Source: Taibaiella sp. (GTDB lineage: Bacteria; Bacteroidota; Bacteroidia; Chitinophagales; Chitinophagaceae). From it: 10,918 bases of DNA. Positions 7,497 through 10,918 of the stretch are shown in pieces. The notes under the pieces are model-generated. The model was not told where the DNA came from and searched no databases. It worked only from the letters and a program-made list of their open reading frames with translations. Position numbers and translations under genes: made by a program. Within the stretch, counting starts at the first letter, position 1, and each line of letters starts with the position of its first letter. Where the stretch lies: positions 1-10,918 of the forward strand of contig JACFNS010000001.1 of assembly GCA_019454705.1 (NCBI GenBank), written 5' to 3'.

Positions 7497-10133
7497 TTAC
7501 CTGACGCTAAACCTTGTAGTATAGGTAACGCCATCGCCTGATAAACGTAGCATATACAATCCCGCCGGCACTACAGGCATATCTATCTCTTTATACAACT
7601 TTCCATCGTTAACTTTTATTTCATCTCTATACACCACCTGCCCCATAGCATTGATGATTTCTATCTTCAATACATAGGATGTAAGTGCTTCCCCTTTCAA
7701 TACAAACTTCCCGTTATTCGGATTTGGATAAAGCACTAACCCGTTCAGGTTGTTCATCCCTGCCACACCCGTCAGCACTTTCACCACTATGCCATTGCTT
7801 ACAGCAGCCGGTGGTTGCGGGCATTTGTAGCTGCTCACTATCTCTACGCTGATATTATCGTTATCATTAAGGGTACTGGCGCTCCATACGCTGCCCGTTG
7901 CGCCCACTATGTCCTGCCCGTTGCGTTTCCATTGGTACAGTGGATTGTTGCCTGCATTGGCAGCTATTGCTGTAAATGTTGCATATTCATTTTCTTTCAG
8001 TGGCCTGTTAGGGCTGGCAGTTATGCTTACCGATGGCGCCATCCAGGGCAGCACATTCATGGTTATATCATTGCTGGGGTCGGTATAAGGAGTACTGCAT
8101 TTGGTGCTCTCCGTCATGTCCACTCGCACTACATCCTGGTGGTTGAGTGTGGTAGTGGAGAAAATTGTACCTGTACCCGTAGCTTGTCCGTTTACATACC
8201 ATTGATAAGCAGGCGTCCCGCCCTGATTATTAGGCAAAGCAGTGAAATTCACCCTGTCCCCTACGCATATACTGTCAGCAGGATTGGCGAAAATCACCAC
8301 GAAAGGTAGTGGGTTGATGTTGACAGTTGCGGTACCTGTGTCTGAAGTACAACCGTTCACAGTTGTGGCGAGTTTATACATGCCCGTATCGCCAAACTGC
8401 ATATTGCTGCGTGTAGGGCTTTGCGAAGAAGAAGAGAAATTACCTGGCCCGCTCCAGCTATATGATGCACCTGAAACAGTAGCAGTACCCAGATTCAGTG
8501 TTTCACCTACGCACAGTGGATTTGTATAGCTGATATTCGGCACGGCAGGTATAGAGTGAACAGTAGCGTAAGTACTGTCCGTATAAGTACAGCCGTTAAG
8601 CCCCACCAGCATTTTGTACCAACCTGTCATGCTTGCTGTGGCGTTTCCCCTGTTTGAGTTTTGCGTTGCAGCGCTAAAACTTCCCGGCCCTGTCCAGCTA
8701 TAACTAACACCCGTAGTGGATGTGGTTGACGATAACTGAAGCGTATCCCCTGCACACAATGGGCCATTACTGCTCAATGTTACAGCAGCAGGTAATGGCT
8801 TCACCAATACAGTGGTAGTATCTTTCCTGGTACAGCCGTTCAGGTTGGCGGTAACGATATAGTCGCCACTCATGGCAGTAGTGCTGTTGGCAACCGATGT
8901 GTCTTGTGCTGAGGAACTAAAACTCCCTGGCCCTGCCCAGCTAAAGGTTATACCGCCGGTACTGCTCGATGAACTAAGGTGCAAACTATCTCCTGCACAT
9001 AGCGGACTGTTATTAACTGCTACAGGTTTTGCGGGCAGAGGTTTTACGGTTACGGATAGGGTGTCACTTACTTCACAACCGTAGAATTTAAGAGTTGCAT
9101 AGTAATCGCCGCCATTAGCAGGGATGGCATTGTTAATTACAGGGTTTTGCAGAATAGAGCTAAAACCTGATGGCCCTGTCCAGCTATAGGTAGTAGGTGT
9201 TACGTTGGTACTGGCAGAGAGAGCGATGGCATCACCAATACATATAGAACTATTCGCCGTTGTGTAAATTGTGGTGCTATCTACATCGGCTATATCTATT
9301 GTTAAGTTGTTGTATTGATAAGTATCCGCCGGATTAGTGGTAATAATTCTGAGTTGGTATCCGTTGCCGTTGGGCATTGCGTCCGGTATTTTACATTTAA
9401 TTGTTCCCGAACTTTGCGATTGTAAACTACCAATAGATATTGCATTCGTGAATGATCCGGACTTATCCGAAAGTTGTGCAATGTAGGCGTTGTTAACACC
9501 TCGATTATATTCTACATTATATGGCACATAAACAGAATCACCGGCACAAAGTATTGTATCGTTAAACTGATTGATTGTAATATTTGTATCAAGCCCGAAG
9601 GCAAACCCTAAAAGGCATCCTCCTTGAAGTCCATTATGCTTAATTCTAACAGAATCTATTCCATTAAGGTATGTGATTGTAACACCTATGTCTGATACGC
9701 TGTCGCCTTTGAGCATTCCATTAGTAATTGTTCCGGAATTATTGCCAAAGCACCCCTGTAATGAATAGATATTCGCACTTGATAGATTGTAAGCTGTTCC
9801 GTTGATGTAAAATGTTATGACTTCCTGATCATGTACTATAATAAATTGTGCTTTAATGTATTTTACTGGTTGTGAAAATTTGTAAATAAATCCATTATCG
9901 GTTCCAAGTGTTAGACCACTACCCAAAGCATGAGGCCCTGCAGAATCACATGAGGTAGAGGGTAACGTTGAGAAATTTAACCTTACTGATCCGAATGTAT
10001 CAAGTGTCACATTGCGATTGGAGTATGTAGCGGTACCTACCCCATGCGTCACCCTGAAGTATTTTTGGCAATACCCCTCATTTACCAATAATTGAAAAAA
10101 AATATACAACAATGCTGATAGCAGGTACTTCAT
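7497..10133 (-). CDS. Secreted Ig-like repeat protein with T9SS type A sorting domain
   Basis: This 878-residue protein starts with a signal peptide (MKYLLSALLYIFFQLL, ending GYC before Gln23). Residues 23-190 form an unassigned beta-rich domain with Cys62, Cys128 and Cys173. Residues 191-284 are a linker-like domain opening LCAGDS. Residues 285-608 are four Ig/PKD-like units of 81 residues each, with CxGD, YSWxGPxxF and NGC motifs. Two divergent units follow (about 612-696 and 697-788, each with YQW and NGQ). Residues 797-878 are a type A T9SS C-terminal domain: LYPNPNNGKFVLKG, then IEIINAMGQVVY, ending PAGLYMLRLSGDG and RFSVR. Such proteins cross the outer membrane by T9SS and are attached to the surface or released after removal of the domain. 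Adhesin or matrix roles are usual, but no catalytic domain is visible and function is open. The coding DNA is visibly more AT-rich in the N-terminal part than in the repeats. Confidence 0.95.
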   Translation of the reverse strand: MKYLLSALLYIFFQLLVNEGYCQKYFRVTHGVGTATYSNRNVTLDTFGSVRLNFSTLPSTSCDSAGPHALGSGLTLGTDNGFIYKFSQPVKYIKAQFIIVHDQEVITFYINGTAYNLSSANIYSLQGCFGNNSGTITNGMLKGDSVSDIGVTITYLNGIDSVRIKHNGLQGGCLLGFAFGLDTNITINQFNDTILCAGDSVYVPYNVEYNRGVNNAYIAQLSDKSGSFTNAISIGSLQSQSSGTIKCKIPDAMPNGNGYQLRIITTNPADTYQYNNLTIDIADVDSTTIYTTANSSICIGDAIALSASTNVTPTTYSWTGPSGFSSILQNPVINNAIPANGGDYYATLKFYGCEVSDTLSVTVKPLPAKPVAVNNSPLCAGDSLHLSSSSSTGGITFSWAGPGSFSSSAQDTSVANSTTAMSGDYIVTANLNGCTRKDTTTVLVKPLPAAVTLSSNGPLCAGDTLQLSSTTSTTGVSYSWTGPGSFSAATQNSNRGNATASMTGWYKMLVGLNGCTYTDSTYATVHSIPAVPNISYTNPLCVGETLNLGTATVSGASYSWSGPGNFSSSSQSPTRSNMQFGDTGMYKLATTVNGCTSDTGTATVNINPLPFVVIFANPADSICVGDRVNFTALPNNQGGTPAYQWYVNGQATGTGTIFSTTTLNHQDVVRVDMTESTKCSTPYTDPSNDITMNVLPWMAPSVSITASPNRPLKENEYATFTAIAANAGNNPLYQWKRNGQDIVGATGSVWSASTLNDNDNISVEIVSSYKCPQPPAAVSNGIVVKVLTGVAGMNNLNGLVLYPNPNNGKFVLKGEALTSYVLKIEIINAMGQVVYRDEIKVNDGKLYKEIDMPVVPAGLYMLRLSGDGVTYTTRFSVR
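7500..7742 (-). other. T9SS type A C-terminal sorting domain (within the repeat protein)
   Basis: Residues 798-878 of the protein. The three typical blocks are present: YPNPNNGKF near the start, an inner strand pair around NAMGQVVY, and the end block AGLYMLRL with the last strand TTRFSVR. The T9SS genes themselves are not in the window and must be elsewhere in the genome. Confidence 0.95.
8310..9281 (-). repeat. Four tandem 243-bp units encoding 81-residue Ig-like domains
   Basis: Unit boundaries can be set at 9281-9039, 9038-8796, 8795-8553 and 8552-8310. The first cysteine of each unit falls at residues 298, 379, 460 and 541, exactly 81 apart. The partner cysteine follows 55 residues later in units 1-3 and 53 later in unit 4. 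The shared pattern is C-x-G-[DE], then SW-x-GP-x-x-F-S, then [NY]GC and a proline-rich linker (KPLP). The paired cysteines probably form one disulfide per domain. The next unit (Cys623) keeps the period to within one residue but has lost the SW-x-GP motif. Confidence 0.9.
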
Positions 10134-10150
10134 AAGCTTAAGGTTGTATA

Positions 10151-10158
10151 TAAATGTA
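10151..10158 (-). promoter_or_regulatory. Weak candidate -7 element for the T9SS repeat-protein gene
   Basis: On the - strand the bases read TACATTTA, a match to TAnnTTTG at all but the last base, 17 bp before the ATG at 10133. A TTTG occurs upstream but only about 12 bp away, shorter than the usual -33 to -7 spacing. It is the best promoter-like match on this side of the divergent region, but not a strong one. Confidence 0.25.
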
Positions 10159-10219
10159 CGCTATTTGATGCAAATCCTAGTGTTCAAAAAATCACTTTAA
10201 TCACGGTTTAAGACAACTA

Positions 10220-10231
10220 TTATTTAAATAA
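10220..10231. promoter_or_regulatory. 12-bp perfect palindrome, possible operator
   Basis: TTATTTAAATAA is its own reverse complement. It occupies the place where a -33 element would sit for the -7 element at 10247-10254, which otherwise lacks a TTG there. It could be a regulator site or A+T-rich UP-like DNA. Because it is made only of A and T in an AT-rich spacer, chance is a real possibility. Confidence 0.25.
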
Positions 10232-10246
10232 ATCACATAAAATTTG

Positions 10247-10254
10247 TATTTTTG
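10247..10254 (+). promoter_or_regulatory. Perfect TAnnTTTG -7 element of an unassigned + strand transcript
   Basis: TATTTTTG followed by C matches the Bacteroidota -7 consensus at every fixed position. Transcription would begin near 10260, just before ATG 10264, and run through the short ORF at 10292-10384. No -33 TTG is present at the usual spacing. It is over 400 bp from alaS, which has its own better-placed promoter, so it would serve a separate short RNA or peptide. Confidence 0.4.
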
Positions 10255-10291
10255 CTATAGTAAATGAAAACCCAAAAATCACACTACGACC

Positions 10292-10384
10292 ATGAATAAA
10301 ACCACCATCAGAAACTACAGCAATACGTTTTCGCATATTTCAGCGAGTCCTTACCCGGCCACCCCAATCCCCAAAAAAATTTAA
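10292..10384 (+). CDS. Possible 30-residue small ORF
   Basis: ATG at 10292 opens a 30-codon frame ending in TAA at 10382-10384. The peptide begins MNKTTIRNYSNTF, continues SHISASPYPATP and ends IPKKI. It is Ser/Thr/Pro-rich with no hydrophobic helix, so it is not a membrane peptide or secretion signal. A second ATG (10264) starts an 11-codon frame, MKTQKSHYDHE, that overlaps its beginning. The only support is the perfect -7 element about 38 bp upstream. It may be a small protein, a leader ORF, a gene remnant or nothing. Confidence 0.25.
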   Translation: MNKTTIRNYSNTFSHISASPYPATPIPKKI

Positions 10385-10396
10385 TCCGAAAATCAG

Positions 10397-10499
10397 GGAA
10401 CATTTTGGAACATTTTTCCTCAGCTGTTCATAAACAGATAACTATACAACATGAAAACATTAATATCTATGTTTTGCCACCAAAAACGGGAACATTTTT
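10397..10499 (+). repeat. Three dispersed GGAACATTTT direct repeats
   Basis: GGAACATTTT occurs at 10397-10406, 10407-10416 and 10489-10498. The first two are directly adjacent. The second and third continue into TTCC and so form short inverted repeats (GGAA-cattt-TTCC). The third is extended to CGGGAACATTTTTCCCG. Recurrence of a 10-mer three times in about 100 bp is unlikely by chance and suggests a binding motif or a decayed small repeat. Confidence 0.5.
10454..10475. repeat. 7-bp inverted repeat AAAACAT/ATGTTTT
   Basis: AAAACAT (10454-10460) and ATGTTTT (10469-10475) are perfect inverted copies separated by 8 bp. It has the size and layout of a dimeric regulator site, but no associated promoter is evident. 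Confidence 0.3.
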
Positions 10500-10503
10500 C
10501 CCG
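10480..10503 (-). terminator. Terminator-like hairpin, oriented to the - strand
   Basis: CGGGAA (10487-10492) and TTCCCG (10498-10503) form a perfect 6-bp stem around a 5-nt loop. Read on the - strand, the stem is followed directly by TTTTTGG (10486-10480), the form of an intrinsic terminator. On the + strand no T-tract follows. It would stop antisense transcription coming from the alaS side before it reaches the repeat-protein promoter. It could instead be an operator with the GGAACATTTT repeats. Confidence 0.4.
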
Positions 10504-10543
10504 CTAAAGCAATGAAAACCGCCTGAAATTGTGCGAAAACAGG

Positions 10544-10568
10544 TTGTTGTCAATGGAAAAGACAACAA
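10544..10568. repeat. Perfect 8-bp stem-loop
   Basis: TTGTTGTC (10544-10551) pairs fully with GACAACAA (10561-10568) around a 9-nt A-rich loop. No T-tract follows on either strand, so it is not a usual terminator. Its right arm is the first of three CAACAA motifs, so it may be part of a protein-binding array upstream of alaS rather than an RNA structure. Confidence 0.45.
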
Positions 10569-10588
10569 ATAACAACAAAACGCAACAA
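10563..10588 (+). promoter_or_regulatory. Three CAACAA motifs at exact 10-bp spacing
   Basis: CAACAA starts at 10563, 10573 and 10583, one helical turn apart, with TTGTTG (the inverted motif) at 10544-10549. The sites lie about 50-85 bp upstream of the alaS -7 element and would all face the same side of the helix. This suggests an activator or repressor array, or simply low-complexity A-rich DNA. Confidence 0.3.
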
Positions 10589-10598
10589 TCACCGACCT

Positions 10599-10636
10599 TT
10601 TTAACCAATTAACCTTTTAACCAATTAACCTTTTAA
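10599..10636 (+). repeat. TTAACC tandem array upstream of the alaS -7 element
   Basis: Two perfect copies of the 16-bp unit TTTTAACCAATTAACC (10599-10614 and 10615-10630) are followed by a partial third (TTTTAA). At finer scale, TTAACC recurs at 10601, 10609, 10617 and 10625, and TTAA again at 10633, giving an 8-bp period. The array ends 2 bp before the -7 element and covers the -33 region. Confidence 0.8.
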
Positions 10637-10638
10637 AT

Positions 10639-10646
10639 TAGCTTTG
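10639..10646 (+). promoter_or_regulatory. alaS promoter -7 element
   Basis: TAGCTTTG followed by CACCC matches TAnnTTTG at every fixed position, 23 bp before the alaS ATG. Transcription would start near 10652, giving a leader of about 18 nt. The expected -33 TTG is absent and its place is taken by the TTAACC array. Confidence 0.6.
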
Positions 10647-10657
10647 CACCCTTATAG

Positions 10658-10918
<261 letters not shown>

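Noticed and set aside
7815..8309. 164-codon open frame on + opposite the repeat protein
   Set aside because: It is antisense to the sorting-domain/Ig region, which is well supported. Its composition (Ala, His, Tyr, Cys) is typical of a shadow frame.
8310..9281. CRISPR-like or satellite array
   Set aside because: The period is 243 bp, in frame and coding. The similarity is at the protein level (Ig-like domains), with no short identical repeats or spacers.
10451..10507. 18-codon ORF starting MKTLISMF
   Set aside because: It has no promoter or start signal of its own. It runs through the hairpin and repeat sequence and is best explained by chance.

Overview
The window looks like a chromosomal segment from a Bacteroidota bacterium, probably Chitinophagaceae-like. 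The signs are TAnnTTTG-type -7 promoter elements, Shine-Dalgarno-poor starts, a type A type IX secretion (T9SS) sorting domain, and a DUF4856/imelysin/HTTM/TonB-receptor operon of the kind found in that phylum. Both ends cut through genes. No tRNA, rRNA, CRISPR array or insertion sequence was seen.

Left part (1-4897, + strand): a tightly packed operon. It holds the 3' end of a probable DUF4856 lipoprotein gene, an imelysin-family lipoprotein, a polytopic HTTM protein that closely resembles vitamin K-dependent gamma-glutamyl carboxylase, and a FecA-like TonB-dependent receptor. Gaps are 84 nt, 3 nt and then an 11-bp overlap, so the last three genes are almost certainly translated from one message. 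Together they look like an envelope uptake system, probably for iron or another metal, combining surface or periplasmic lipoproteins, an outer-membrane transporter and an inner-membrane enzyme whose substrate is unknown.

Middle (4898-7433): after a 212-bp spacer comes a lone, AT-rich, GT-C-type membrane glycosyltransferase gene on +. It converges, with an 8-nt gap, on a - strand gene for a small outer-membrane beta-barrel protein.

Right part (7434-10133, - strand): a gene for an 878-residue secreted protein. It has a signal peptide, an unassigned beta-rich N-terminal domain, four Ig-like repeats with an exact 81-residue period, two divergent Ig-like units and a T9SS type A C-terminal sorting domain. 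It lies 63 bp upstream of the barrel gene in the same direction, so the two may be cotranscribed.

Far right (10134-10918): a 536-bp AT-rich intergenic region, then the first 83 codons of alaS (alanyl-tRNA synthetase) on +. The spacer is unusually structured. It has a perfect -7 element followed by a possible 30-codon ORF, three GGAACATTTT repeats (the last a strong hairpin), a perfect 8-bp stem-loop, three CAACAA motifs spaced exactly 10 bp apart, and an 8-bp-periodic TTAACC array abutting the alaS -7 element. This spacer and the VKGC-like gene in the uptake operon are the parts most worth following up.
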